A stretch of DNA of 64,000 nt from UBA822 sp965249775 (GCA_965249775.1 OZ252253.1:4464001-4528000); one strand, 5' to 3'; shown: positions 1-8,308, counted from the stretch's first letter. Made by a program: numbers and translations. Notes: generated by a model from the sequence alone, not told the origin.

Positions 1-1
1 C

Positions 2-1852
2 CGCTCTGGCGACTTGGCGACCAGAATCGGGAGCGCAGCCCAGGCGGTGGCGTTCTATGAGCGGGCCGTCGATTACTATATGGATGCCGGGCTCCCCAAC
101 AACGCCGTCGCCGTTTGCAAGAAGGTGATGCGCAACCTCCCCGATCGATACAGCATCCACCTCAAGATGGGCCAGATCAGGGCGGCGCAGGGGTTCATCA
201 CAGATGCGCGCTCGAGCTTCGTAACTTATGCGGAGAATGTGCAAGCCTCCGGGGATCTCGACGAGGCCTTCCGGGCGTTGATCGAGTTCGTCAATCTGGC
301 TCCGGACGACTATGAGATCTGCATGATCCTTGCGGCCCAACTCGAGCAGAGCAATCGCGCCGACGAGGCGCTTGCTCAGTATGTCGGGGCGTATCGTATC
401 ATGCGGCGGCAGGGCCTGAGCGACCTTGCCCAGAACGTCGCCGGGCGAATCCGGAGGCTGGATCCCGATTTAGACCTCGAGCAAGCCGCGTCGGATGAGT
501 CCTTCAGCCGTGAGACGTCATCTGGAGGTCCGAAGCAGGTTTCGCAGGATGGCGGGTCACCGCCTGCTCGGGACGAGGTAGATATAGTCGGTCCGGTTGA
601 TCTTCCTTTGATGTCGTTTGACGAGGACGAGGACGAGGACGCTGCTACGGCGGCTGCTTCTACCGAATCTGCGAAAGCTGAGGAGGAAGCCGCGGCCAAA
701 GCTGCCGAGGAGGCCGCGGCCAGGGCTGCGCAGGAAGCCGTGACCAGGGCTGCGGAGGAAGCCGCCGCCAAGTCTGCGGAGGAAGCTGCGGCTAGGGCTG
801 CGGAGGAGGCGGCGGTTGCGGAGGCAGCCGCGGCCAAGGCTGCGGAGGAAGCTGCGGCCAGGGCTGCGCAGGAAGCTGCGGCCAGGGCTGCCGAGGAAGC
901 TGCGGCCAAGGCTGCCGAGGAAGCTGCCGCCCGGGCCGCGGAGGAAGTCGCGGCCAAGTCTGCGGAGGAAGCCGCGGCCAGGGCTGCGGAGGAAGCCGCC
1001 GCCAGGGCTGCGGAGGAAGCCGCGGCGACCAGGGCAGCGGAGGAAGCTGCGGCCAAGGCTGCCGAGGAAGCCGCCGCCAAGGCTGCGGCGGAAGCCAAAG
1101 CTGCTGAGGAGGCAGCCAGGGTCGCCGAAGAGGCTGCAGAAAGGGTCGCGGAGGAAGCCGCGGCCGGAGCTGCGGAGGAAGCCGCCGCGAGCAGGGCTGC
1201 CGAGGAAGCCGCCGCAGCCAGAGCTGCCCAAGAAGCTGCCGCGGCCAGAGTCGCCGAGGACGCTACTGCCGAACCGGACGTGAATTTCGAGTCTGAGAGT
1301 CCGACAGAGACATCCGCAGACGAACCCTACGTCGACATCGGTGCGATGCTTCTCGGTAAAGAGGGGCACACGCCCGTAAAGTCGACTCGTTTCGTCGTGC
1401 CGTATGAAGAGCCTACCGGTGACGATCAGGCCGACTTCGAGAAGATGTTGGCGCAGTTCAAGCAGAAGGTTTCGGAAAACATCCCTTCGAGCGATGTGAT
1501 CGCCCATTACGATCTTGGCACCGCCTACATGGAGATGGGGCTCTTAGACGAGGCGATCGGAGAGTTCCAGATGGTGCTACGGGGTACTACAGACCATCTT
1601 GCGACCTATGAGATGCTTGGCCAGGCGTTCCTACAGAAACACGAGCCGGAGGCCGCCCTCCAAACTCTTGCGCGCGGGCTGGACGCCCCTTGTGAGATCG
1701 AGGAGGAACGCGTGGGCATCTTCTACTACCTCGGGCTGGCACATGAGACGATCGGAGACAACGACGCTGCCGTGGAGTTTTACGACAAGGTATTCGCAAT
1801 CGATATCAACTTCGCGGATGTTACCGAGCGCCTTCGGGGCCTGCGCAGTTAG
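2..1852 (+). CDS. TPR-repeat protein with long Ala/Glu-rich helix, 5' end missing
   Basis: The frame is open to the left edge, so the start lies outside the window; the first in-frame TTG at 14 is probably internal. The N-terminal 150 residues contain helix pairs of TPR type. Residues about 215-420 are a low-complexity tract built from AAEEAAARAAEEAAAKA-like units, expected to form one long charged helix. Residues about 450-612 return to TPR-like helices (for example AHYDLGTAYMEMGLLDEAI). TPR proteins act as protein-binding scaffolds; no catalytic motif is visible. It lies 60 bp upstream of a polyprenyl synthase gene on the same strand. The specific role is unknown. Confidence 0.8.
   Translation, partial: RSGDLATRIGSAAQAVAFYERAVDYYMDAGLPNNAVAVCKKVMRNLPDRYSIHLKMGQIRAAQGFITDARSSFVTYAENVQASGDLDEAFRALIEFVNLAPDDYEICMILAAQLEQSNRADEALAQYVGAYRIMRRQGLSDLAQNVAGRIRRLDPDLDLEQAASDESFSRETSSGGPKQVSQDGGSPPARDEVDIVGPVDLPLMSFDEDEDEDAATAAASTESAKAEEEAAAKAAEEAAARAAQEAVTRAAEEAAAKSAEEAAARAAEEAAVAEAAAAKAAEEAAARAAQEAAARAAEEAAAKAAEEAAARAAEEVAAKSAEEAAARAAEEAAARAAEEAAATRAAEEAAAKAAEEAAAKAAAEAKAAEEAARVAEEAAERVAEEAAAGAAEEAAASRAAEEAAAARAAQEAAAARVAEDATAEPDVNFESESPTETSADEPYVDIGAMLLGKEGHTPVKSTRFVVPYEEPTGDDQADFEKMLAQFKQKVSENIPSSDVIAHYDLGTAYMEMGLLDEAIGEFQMVLRGTTDHLATYEMLGQAFLQKHEPEAALQTLARGLDAPCEIEEERVGIFYYLGLAHETIGDNDAAVEFYDKVFAIDINFADVTERLRGLRS
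661..1263 (+). repeat. In-frame imperfect Ala/Glu tandem repeat
   Basis: About 600 bases of degenerate GCGGAGGAAGCCGCGGCCA-like units encode (A/E/R/K)-rich heptad-like repeats inside the TPR gene. The repetition also opens long frames on other strands and frames, which are shadows. The unit length varies slightly because single extra codons are inserted. Confidence 0.85.
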
Positions 1853-1912
1853 CCCCCGGATGCGCATGTCGAATAACGCGGCTCGCCCCGCTTCTTCAGC
1901 AGGTCTCTCATA

Positions 1913-2920
1913 ATGGAGGCGGCTCAGAGCTCCATTCTGAGGGGGCCCGCTCCGCCGCTATCGTCGGTGCAGAGCCTTGTGGCCAGTCGGCTCGAGGAGG
2001 TCCAGGACGATCTGAAGCGGATCATCATTTCGGACTTCGATCTCGTCGAGGAAATCAACGAGTATCTTCTCCTCATGCGCGGCAAGCTTTTTCGTCCCAC
2101 GCTTCTTCTTCTCAGCAATGAGGTCGGGGGAAGCCCTTCGGACGACTCGGTCACATTAGCTGCGGTCGTAGAGTTGGTCCACCTCGCTACACTCGTCCAC
2201 GACGATGCCGTCGACCATAGTGTCCTGCGGCGCGGTCTCCCCACGGTCAACGCACTCTGGACGCACCAGATCGCGATCATCATGGGGGATTACTTGTACA
2301 GTCGTTCGGTCACGGAGCTCACGCGGCTCGGCAGGTTGGATGCGGTGGCGGTTCTCGCGGGCGCCGCCAACGAGATGAGCATCGGTGAGATGCGGCAGCT
2401 CACATCCTACGATGGGCTCGAGTTCACTGAGGCGGACTACTATCGGCTCATCGAGTCGAAGACGGCTTCGTTGATGTCTGCGGCCTGTGAGATGGGAGCC
2501 CTCGCCGGCGCGAATGAGTATCGAAAGCCGCTCGCACAGTTTGGGCATCATCTGGGCATGGCGTTCCAGATAGCCGATGACCTTTTGGACTACACCGGAT
2601 CGGAAGCTATCACGGGAAAGCCGTCCGGCCACGATTTGAGAGAGCGCAAGGTGACGCTTCCGCTGGTCGCAGCCATGAGGAACGTGTCCGAAACCGAGTC
2701 GCGTGAGATCAGGGACTTCTTCACGCTAGTGGAGCCGGCAGATGAAGACATCGACCGTGTGATCGAGATCGTGCACGAAGGCGGCGGGTTGGACTACGCG
2801 AACAAGCGGGCGAATCTCTATGCCGAGCGTGCGTGGCGAGCGCTCGGTAACCTTCCAGGCGACCCTGCCGTAGACGCCCTCAGGGACGCTGTCACCTACA
2901 CCGTCGGCCGTGATCGCTGA
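1913..2920 (+). CDS. Polyprenyl diphosphate synthase (trans-isoprenyl synthase)
   Basis: The 335-residue protein has the two aspartate-rich Mg-binding motifs of trans-prenyltransferases: DDAVD at 97-101 and DDLLD at 222-226, followed by GKPSGHDLRERKVTLP, which fits the usual GxDLREGKxTLP region. The family condenses isopentenyl diphosphate with an allylic diphosphate to give long chains, typically the side chain of menaquinone or ubiquinone. Length is typical. The ATG start lies in a short gap after the TPR gene, and the stop overlaps a possible GTG start of the next gene. Chain length cannot be read from sequence alone, so ispB/hepT is not assigned. Confidence 0.93.
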   Translation: MEAAQSSILRGPAPPLSSVQSLVASRLEEVQDDLKRIIISDFDLVEEINEYLLLMRGKLFRPTLLLLSNEVGGSPSDDSVTLAAVVELVHLATLVHDDAVDHSVLRRGLPTVNALWTHQIAIIMGDYLYSRSVTELTRLGRLDAVAVLAGAANEMSIGEMRQLTSYDGLEFTEADYYRLIESKTASLMSAACEMGALAGANEYRKPLAQFGHHLGMAFQIADDLLDYTGSEAITGKPSGHDLRERKVTLPLVAAMRNVSETESREIRDFFTLVEPADEDIDRVIEIVHEGGGLDYANKRANLYAERAWRALGNLPGDPAVDALRDAVTYTVGRDR

Positions 2921-2945
2921 TGCGCGGATACCAGTTCCTCAACGC

Positions 2946-3224
2946 ATGCTAGTCGATACGTATCACCGGAACGTGAAGCGCTTGCTGTGGACGCTGGCGC
3001 TCGGAGTTCTGCTGGGTGGGTTGCTCACTCAACTCTCCGTGTCGTTTCTTCCGGAGAGCGCGGCCAAGAGATTTCTCACGTTGTCGGTGGAGGCCTCGAT
3101 AGGACCGCTGTCCATCGATCTCGTGGTTTTCGCTTTTACGATCGGCCCCCTGATCCTCAGCGTGAATGTGTTAACATTAGTGGGCATTGCGATCGTGGCC
3201 TTTATTGTTCGCTCCTGGATCTGA
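2946..3224 (+). CDS. DUF4321-type small membrane protein
   Basis: From the ATG at 2946 the product has 92 residues: a short basic N-terminus, a first membrane helix (LLWTLALGVLLGGLLTQL), a stretch containing GPLSIDLVVF, and a second membrane helix ending in SWI. This arrangement, with a GPLSxDL stretch before the second helix, matches my memory of DUF4321 proteins, which have no known function. An upstream in-frame GTG at 2910 would overlap the polyprenyl synthase gene; the internal ATG gives a more usual N-terminus. It precedes tatA closely and is probably cotranscribed. Confidence 0.7.
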   Translation: MLVDTYHRNVKRLLWTLALGVLLGGLLTQLSVSFLPESAAKRFLTLSVEASIGPLSIDLVVFAFTIGPLILSVNVLTLVGIAIVAFIVRSWI

Positions 3225-3256
3225 ATTCGGAACGGACGTAGCACGGAGGATTTATC

Positions 3257-3601
3257 ATGGGAATCGGTGGACTTGGCATGTGGGAGATGCTTCTCATCTT
3301 CCTCGTGATCCTCCTCCTTTTTGGGGCGAAGCGGCTGCCGGAAATCGGTTCGTCTCTGGGCAAGGGGATACGGGAGTTCAAGGGTTCGATTAAGGAGATC
3401 GAAAGGGAGGTCCAGGCCGTGGACGAACCGCCGCGCGATGCGGTTACACCTTCCTCGGATTCCACAGACGAACCCGATGAGGGGCCGAGGCGATTGGTGA
3501 CGGACCCGGCACCCGGCTCCTCGGATTGGTCGGGGGCGGTCGAGGAATCGGCTGAAGAGCCGGTGGCGGAGGAGGAAGAGGAGGAGGCCCCGACCGAATA
3601 G
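3257..3601 (+). CDS. tatA: Twin-arginine translocase subunit TatA
   Basis: The 114-residue protein starts MGIGGLGMWEMLLIF, has one membrane helix (about residues 8-22), the conserved FGAKRLPEIGSSLGKGIREFK hinge and amphipathic helix split here over residues 22-42, and a disordered acidic tail. This is the classical TatA plan: it oligomerises to form the pathway for folded proteins with an RR signal. A strong ribosome site, GGAGGA, lies 7 bases before the ATG. A protein with an RR signal is encoded nearby at 4006-4647 on the other strand. Confidence 0.95.
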   Translation: MGIGGLGMWEMLLIFLVILLLFGAKRLPEIGSSLGKGIREFKGSIKEIEREVQAVDEPPRDAVTPSSDSTDEPDEGPRRLVTDPAPGSSDWSGAVEESAEEPVAEEEEEEAPTE

Positions 3602-3623
3602 GTGTCGGCGGTTCCTTTTTTTT
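3590..3623 (+). terminator. Possible weak Rho-independent terminator after tatA
   Basis: A 5-bp stem CCGAC/GTCGG (3590-3594 and 3604-3608) overlaps the end of tatA and is followed 7 bases later by a run of eight T (3616-3623). The stem is short and the gap before the T run is longer than ideal, so function is uncertain. Confidence 0.4.
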
Positions 3624-3633
3624 GCGCGTGGAA

Positions 3634-3726
3634 GGGAGAGGAATCGATGGTCCTCCTCCAGCCAGCGCTTCGCTCCACCGCCTTCGGCGGCGGACTGTCT
3701 TCCGGAGGACCATCGATCCCTCTCCC
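3634..3726. repeat. Large intergenic hairpin with conserved-looking loop
   Basis: The left arm (3634-3656, GGGAGAGGAATCGATGGTCC onward) pairs with 3704-3726 over 23 positions with one mismatch. The 47-base loop contains CAGCGCTTCGCTC and CGCCTTCGGCGG, each itself a mini-hairpin. The reverse complement of that loop resembles the loop of the hairpin at 4999-5087. The rest of 3602-4005 shows no open frame that I trust. It also holds a weaker hairpin at about 3884-3935 with the same AGCGCTTCGCTCGGCTTCGC loop. Confidence 0.8.
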
Positions 3727-4005
3727 TCAATGAGCTGGAAATAGCCTGACGCTCTTTGCTCACCGCACTGGCCCAGCGCTTCGCCCTACTTTCCCGTGGA
3801 CCGCGCTCTGCAGAGCCATTGTCTTTGCCCTCCCCGACTGCTCGGTAGAACCGGACACCGGCGCCCAGGCTCGAGGGGGCATTGGCGGGTGGGTAGGTCA
3901 GCGCTTCGCTCGGCTTCGCCGGAGGACCCCACCCCACTCCAGCACCCCTAGGTAGCACCGGACACGGCTGCCCCCACGCAGACGGGGGGCTTTTGCAGGG
4001 GCCGG

Positions 4006-4647
4006 CTAGATCGCCTGAATTACACCGGCGCTGCCCGCGCATTCAGTCAGAAGCCTCTGGGCGTCGCCCCTCGCCTCGCTCGATGGCGAGCCCATCAACT
4101 CAGCACCGTGACCCATGTCCCACTTGTCTTTTGTGATCACGCCGGCCGTGACGTGCATGGTCTGACCGGCGATGGTCACATTCAGAGCACTGTTCTTCTC
4201 GTCATCCGCGACTCGGTCGGTATCCTTGCGGGCACGTACATACGTGAAGGCTCGCATCATATCGTTGTAGCGCATGGCCCTGAGTTGCTGCGTCGCGCAG
4301 GCTAACAGGTCACCGGAATCGGGAGGCGCAACGGCGCTGTAGGATACCGGCGCGCCGGCGCGTTCACGAACCAGGGACCGCGCTCTCGCCAGCGCATCGG
4401 CTCTTCGGCGGAGGCGGATGCGCTCGGCCCGTTCCTCCCAACCATCTCGTTCCTGGAGTCGCAGCGCCTCTTTTAACCCGTCACGTCGGAGGAAAACCTC
4501 GACGCTCTCATAGGTGGCGGAAACCGGAACGGCGACAGACACATCCTCGGAGCGCGACCCAAGCAAACCGAACGAAAGCGAAGCCCCGATTACGCCACCA
4601 GCCACAATAGTCAGCAGCGGAACGAAGTCTCTACGCGAGAGCCTCAT
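4006..4647 (-). CDS. Putative Tat-exported or membrane-anchored protein, unknown function
   Basis: The 213-residue product begins MRLSRRDFVPLLTIVAGG, a twin-arginine-like SRRDF motif followed by one hydrophobic helix to about residue 30. The mature part is charged and Arg-rich at residues 55-95, with a more globular C-terminus containing a single Cys pair region. No domain is recognised. A clear ribosome site (AAGGAGG) lies 5-6 bases before the ATG at 4647. The neighbouring tatA and TatA-like mini-gene make Tat export plausible, but the helix could also stay as an anchor. Confidence 0.75.
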   Translation of the reverse strand: MRLSRRDFVPLLTIVAGGVIGASLSFGLLGSRSEDVSVAVPVSATYESVEVFLRRDGLKEALRLQERDGWEERAERIRLRRRADALARARSLVRERAGAPVSYSAVAPPDSGDLLACATQQLRAMRYNDMMRAFTYVRARKDTDRVADDEKNSALNVTIAGQTMHVTAGVITKDKWDMGHGAELMGSPSSEARGDAQRLLTECAGSAGVIQAI

Positions 4648-4739
4648 GGTCGCCTCCTTGGATCAGAGTCGGGGACTATCTGAATACTCCCTGTCTGAGG
4701 GAGATGATCCCCGGGAATCTCAGCGGGGTGGCAGTTCTT

Positions 4740-4856
4740 TCATCCCCACCAGAAGGAGCCGTCCGGCGGCGGTCTCCCTCGCTTCCCCCCCCAAATGACG
4801 AAGATCACAGCGAAGACCATGACCATGTCCCACATGCCGAGTTCGCCGATGCCCAT
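4740..4856 (-). CDS. TatA-like mini-protein, 38 residues (possibly a truncated tatA)
   Basis: Read on the minus strand from the ATG at 4856, the product is 38 residues starting MGIGELGMWDMVMVFAVIFV, then IWGGKR and a short tail PDGSFWWG. The first 26 residues line up with the TatA at 3257 (MGIGGLGMWEML... FGAKR), so the membrane helix and hinge are kept while the amphipathic helix is missing. A good ribosome site, AGAGGAG (4863-4869), sits 6 bases upstream. A G8 run at the hinge makes a past frameshift possible. It could be a functional mini-TatA or a decayed paralogue. Confidence 0.6.
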   Translation of the reverse strand: MGIGELGMWDMVMVFAVIFVIWGGKRGRPPPDGSFWWG

Positions 4857-4887
4857 CGGATTCTCCTCTGATCAGCGTGGGTGGCTT

Positions 4888-4916
4888 ACGATACGGACGA
4901 GCATCTTGAGATGCAA
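4888..4916 (-). promoter_or_regulatory. Possible promoter with palindrome upstream of the mini-tatA
   Basis: On the minus strand TTGCAT (4911-4916) and TATCGT (4888-4893) are 17 bases apart, weak matches to -35 and -10 boxes. A perfect palindrome GCATCT-TG-AGATGC (4901-4914) sits in the spacer, where a repressor could act. Both calls are by eye. Confidence 0.3.
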
Positions 4917-4998
4917 AGCCTAGGTGGGAATGACCTTTCTGCCCAAGCCCTCAACGCCCCATGCAGCGGTCCGTTGGCGCCCGCCAACAGGCTGACGT

Positions 4999-5087
4999 GA
5001 CGAGGGGTCCACGGTCCCGCGTAGGACGGTCTGCGGCGAAGCCGTAGAGCGAAGCGTCGGCCGGAGCGGGACCGTGGACCCCTCGTC
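4999..5087. repeat. Perfect 22-bp inverted repeat hairpin
   Basis: Arms 4999-5020 and 5066-5087 are perfect reverse complements over 22 bases (GACGAGGGGTCCACGGTCCC plus GC). The 45-base loop carries CTGCGGCGAAGCCGTAGAGCG, read here as two pieces CGGCGAAGCCG and AGAGCGAAGCG. It resembles the reverse complement of the loop at 3657-3703. No T run follows on either strand. It lies downstream of the convergently placed end of ppiD (minus strand), so it may end or protect that transcript. Confidence 0.8.
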
Positions 5088-5131
5088 CACCTACGAGCTT
5101 AGAGGAGCGCCCCCGTACCCGACGGCAAGGC

Positions 5132-6964
5132 TTAGAACCCGAATCCGCCTATGGGCTGCTGTTCATCCGCGGGATCGACGTTCAACACTTCATCCCGTCG
5201 GTCGATGATGCGGGCCACGTCGCGAAGGCCCTGGAGCCACTCCTGGAGGCGGCTTTGTTGGGCAAGCCCGAGCATTTCATCGCGTAGCACCAACCGCTCG
5301 TCTTCGAAGGCGGTGGAATCCGCAGGGAAGTAGTCGGCCAACTCGATGATGAAGACATTGTTGTTGGCTTCGACCGCACCGCTCACGTCTCCAATAGTAA
5401 AAAGGCCGAATCCCGCTCCGACGGCCGCGTTCTGGCGCCCGATGCCGGGAACGAAGTCCACGCGGGCGTACGGTCCGGCTATCTGGACCTCAAGACTTTT
5501 TTGTTCGGCGATGTCAGCCAAGTCCTCGCCGGCCCGAACCTGGCCGACGATCTCCTCACCCTCACCCTTGGCTCGATCCACCTTCTTCTCAGCTCTAACC
5601 GTTTGTTCGATGGACACTCTGGCGTCATCGAGTGAGATCGCCCCCTCGTCCCGGAGTTCGACGAGCTCAAGCATGTAGAATGCCTGCCTCGTCTCGAGAA
5701 CAAGGCTGACGTCTCCAACCAGAGCCTCCTCGAAGGCCCAGTCGGCCCCCTCCCCTACCTGCCCGGCTCCAGCAACGAACGCGAATTCGGTGCTCAGAAA
5801 AGCGGTCTCGACGCCGAGAGTCAGATTCAAGGCCGCCTCGCCCAACGTGCGTGACTCACCGAGCTCCTCCAGGGAGTCGGCAAGCGTGAGGAGATCGAGT
5901 TCCGATTCCTCAGTGCGGGCAAAAGGAATGAGGATATGCCGGGCCTGAATACTGTCTTCGGCCTGATCCTGTACTTCGATCAGATGGTAGCCGAACGCAG
6001 TCCTCACCGGCTCCGTGAGCTCGCCTACCTCGGCCGCGAAGGCGGCATCGGAGAATTCCTCGGGCCAGCGCTCTCGCGCGAACCAGCCGAGGTCTCCAGA
6101 GTCGACTCCGACTCCAGGCCGACCGAGCACGTCCTCGAAATCGGCCCCCTCGATGATCTCCTGCCTCAGCCCAGCGGCGAGCTCTCCCATGGCGACCGTG
6201 TCTTCGGGCGTGGGAGCTTTGTCGAGGACGACCGCCCGCACGGTGGCCTGCGCTGGAACCGCGAACTCCTCTTCATGGTCGTCGTAGTATGCCTCCACCT
6301 CTTCGGGCGTCACGGTTACGGTTGAGTCGGCAACCCTTTGAGCGGGGTTGAGAGCGACGTAACGAACCGAGATTCGCTCGTTGCGGTCACGGTACTCATC
6401 CCAGAGAGCGGCATCCGTAACGTAAAGGTCGGAGGATACCTGTCGCGCCAGCTTGTTCCGCGGGATCACGTCCCTGTAATACGCCTCCAGTTGGAGGAGC
6501 ATCAGATCGTCCACGGTAGGAGAGTTTAGGAACGCCTGGTACTTCTGGATATCGAAGAGCCCGTCCGTTTGAAACGCGGGGTTGAACTGGAACTCCGGCG
6601 GTGGATTGAACCGCGCGTTGGTCCTCAATTCCTCATCGGTCACCACGATATTTCGCCGATTCAGCTCCTGCTGGATCAGGATCTGAGTGACGACCTCGTC
6701 CCAGGCCGCGTCCTCTAAATCACTGATCTGTTGGCTCGTGATGGGATCCTCTTGGGAAGCCTGAATCTGATCGAAAAGCGAGCGATAGGTCTGATTGTAA
6801 GCTTCGTACGGCACAGGCGTGCCGTTGACGGTACCAATTGCTCCTACAGTGAGGCCGCCTTGGCCCGTGATGTCCATTCCCCACTGGAACACCATGAGGC
6901 CCACGAAGGCCAATGCTGTTATCAGCATGATCCACTTCGTGTTCTCCCGCATTTGACGCATCAT
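5132..6964 (-). CDS. PpiD/SurA-type peptidyl-prolyl isomerase, membrane-anchored chaperone
   Basis: The 610-residue protein has an N-terminal membrane helix (residues 11-28), a SurA_N-like helical region (about 40-190), and a parvulin PpiC domain (about 240-335) with the GDLGWFARERWPEEF and FGYHLIEV signatures. A second degenerate parvulin-like region with QARHILIPF follows. This is the PpiD plan: anchored in the inner membrane and assisting folding of proteins entering the periplasm. TAGGAG stands 11-12 bases before the ATG pair at 6964/6961. Catalytic activity of the parvulin domain cannot be judged. Confidence 0.9.
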   Translation of the reverse strand: MMRQMRENTKWIMLITALAFVGLMVFQWGMDITGQGGLTVGAIGTVNGTPVPYEAYNQTYRSLFDQIQASQEDPITSQQISDLEDAAWDEVVTQILIQQELNRRNIVVTDEELRTNARFNPPPEFQFNPAFQTDGLFDIQKYQAFLNSPTVDDLMLLQLEAYYRDVIPRNKLARQVSSDLYVTDAALWDEYRDRNERISVRYVALNPAQRVADSTVTVTPEEVEAYYDDHEEEFAVPAQATVRAVVLDKAPTPEDTVAMGELAAGLRQEIIEGADFEDVLGRPGVGVDSGDLGWFARERWPEEFSDAAFAAEVGELTEPVRTAFGYHLIEVQDQAEDSIQARHILIPFARTEESELDLLTLADSLEELGESRTLGEAALNLTLGVETAFLSTEFAFVAGAGQVGEGADWAFEEALVGDVSLVLETRQAFYMLELVELRDEGAISLDDARVSIEQTVRAEKKVDRAKGEGEEIVGQVRAGEDLADIAEQKSLEVQIAGPYARVDFVPGIGRQNAAVGAGFGLFTIGDVSGAVEANNNVFIIELADYFPADSTAFEDERLVLRDEMLGLAQQSRLQEWLQGLRDVARIIDRRDEVLNVDPADEQQPIGGFGF

Positions 6965-7011
6965 GAGACGGCAACTCCTAGGCGAGCTCTGTGCTGGGTC
7001 AGGTACGTGTG

Positions 7012-7040
7012 ATCATACCCCGAAAGGCCACGAAAGGTAA
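7012..7040 (-). promoter_or_regulatory. Candidate promoter of the ppiD-like gene
   Basis: On the minus strand TTACCT (7035-7040) and TATGAT (7012-7017) are separated by 17 bases, a good -10 match, 48 bases upstream of the start codon. It sits in the divergent region shared with the TPR gene. Confidence 0.5.
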
Positions 7041-7072
7041 TGGCCGGCACGGGGCTGCCTCAACCTCTCGCG

Positions 7073-7102
7073 TTGACACGTTTTCGGCGCAATCAGTATC
7101 TT
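7073..7102 (+). promoter_or_regulatory. Candidate promoter of the TPR gene
   Basis: A perfect -35 box TTGACA (7073-7078) is followed after 18 bases by TATCTT (7097-7102). It lies about 65 bases upstream of the preferred GTG start at 7166, which supports that start over the ATG at 7040 lying upstream of the promoter. Confidence 0.55.
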
Positions 7103-7165
7103 CCTCGCGTCCATGGTCCTGCGAATGTGCCCCACGTCTTTTCTTGTTCGTTCGGGGAGATCGGT

Positions 7166-8308
7166 GTGTCCGAGTCTCTGAAACAGCAGATCGACCGACT
7201 ACAGGAAATCTACAAGTCGGAACTGGACCCGCAGGGGAGGGCCTTCGTGCCCCTGGCGGATGCGCACCGCCAGCTCGGCGACCTGGATAAGGCGCTGACC
7301 GTTATTCAAGAGGGGCTCGGTGCGCATCCTGACTTTGCATCCGCTCATATCGTGCTGGGCTGGGTGCACCGCTCCAGGGGCGAGCCCGACGATGCCAAGC
7401 GCGCGTTCGAGCGGGTCCTGGCGTTGGATGCAGAGAACACGGTCGCGCGGACCGCAATCGCCGAGTTGATTGAGGATCAACGGGCTCAGGCCTATCGCAA
7501 CGAGGTGGCGGCCAGAGGATTGGATGAGCTGTCGGCCGAGGCGGTGGCTGAAGATCAACGTCCGGCGGTGCCGATTGCATCACTGGCGCCTGATGCGCCG
7601 GTTGAGGCCGTTGCCGCACACGGCGTCGAGCCCGAGCCGGTACCTGCCGACGACCGTCCCGTGATACCGATCGCGTCCCTGGCACCGGAAGACCTGGACG
7701 CAACCATTGCCGCCTCTGACGCTGCCTCTGAAGCGATACTTGAAGCGGCACCAGACGGGGACGACCGCCCTGTGGTTCCGATTGCTTCTCTGGCCCCCGG
7801 TGAGCTGGACGCACCCGTTGCCGCGACAGGCGTTGCGGCCGAATCGGTGTCGGACGCTGATGACCGCCCTGTGGTACCCATCACTTCCCTGGCCCCGGAT
7901 GAGCCGGACGCACCCATTGCTGTACCTGACGTCGCGCCCGAATCGGTGTCGGACGGCGGCGACCGCCCGGTGGTCCCCATACCCTCGTTGGCACCCGAAG
8001 GAGATGAGGAAACTTCGGACGGTGACGAGCCGGTCGGTGGAGAGATTTACACGCAAACGCTTGGTGAGCTATACGCGACCCAGGGGGCCATCCAGGAGGC
8101 GATCGAGGTGTACGGAAAGCTGATCGCGGATGATCCGGACAACGATTCCTTGCGCATCCGGCTCACCGAATTGGAATCGCTCGAGCCGGGCGCCGAAGGA
8201 GCACCGGCCCAGTTGAATGTGCGGGCAGGACTCGGCGAACTCGCTGCCGCTCCTGACGACCGTCAGACGGTTCCCATCGCATCCCTCGCGCCGGATGGGA
8301 CCGCTTGA
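7166..8308 (+). CDS. TPR protein with six RPVVPIxSLAP motifs
   Basis: From the GTG at 7166 the product has 380 residues. Residues 1-110 are TPR helices (AFVPLADAHRQLGDLDKAL and further repeats). Residues about 125-280 hold five copies of a D-R-P-V-(V/I)-P-I-x-S-L-A-P motif spaced by Ala/Asp-rich linkers. Another TPR (YTQTLGELYATQGAIQEAI) and a sixth motif copy at the extreme C-terminus follow. Such regularly spaced motifs suggest multivalent docking to a partner, which is inference. The start was chosen for the upstream GGGGAG and the promoter at 7073. The stop codon lies inside a solo end of the dispersed repeat (8307-8336). Confidence 0.8.
   Translation: MSESLKQQIDRLQEIYKSELDPQGRAFVPLADAHRQLGDLDKALTVIQEGLGAHPDFASAHIVLGWVHRSRGEPDDAKRAFERVLALDAENTVARTAIAELIEDQRAQAYRNEVAARGLDELSAEAVAEDQRPAVPIASLAPDAPVEAVAAHGVEPEPVPADDRPVIPIASLAPEDLDATIAASDAASEAILEAAPDGDDRPVVPIASLAPGELDAPVAATGVAAESVSDADDRPVVPITSLAPDEPDAPIAVPDVAPESVSDGGDRPVVPIPSLAPEGDEETSDGDEPVGGEIYTQTLGELYATQGAIQEAIEVYGKLIADDPDNDSLRIRLTELESLEPGAEGAPAQLNVRAGLGELAAAPDDRQTVPIASLAPDGTA

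Noticed and set aside
376..1507. Long minus-strand frames opposite the first TPR gene (for example 376-1098 and 557-1507)
   Set aside because: They arise from the Ala/Glu codon repeat read in other frames, have extreme composition, and lack ribosome sites.
3029..4042. 337-codon minus-strand frame across tatA and the gap after it
   Set aside because: It lies opposite two clear genes (the DUF4321 type and tatA) and across hairpins, with no family features.
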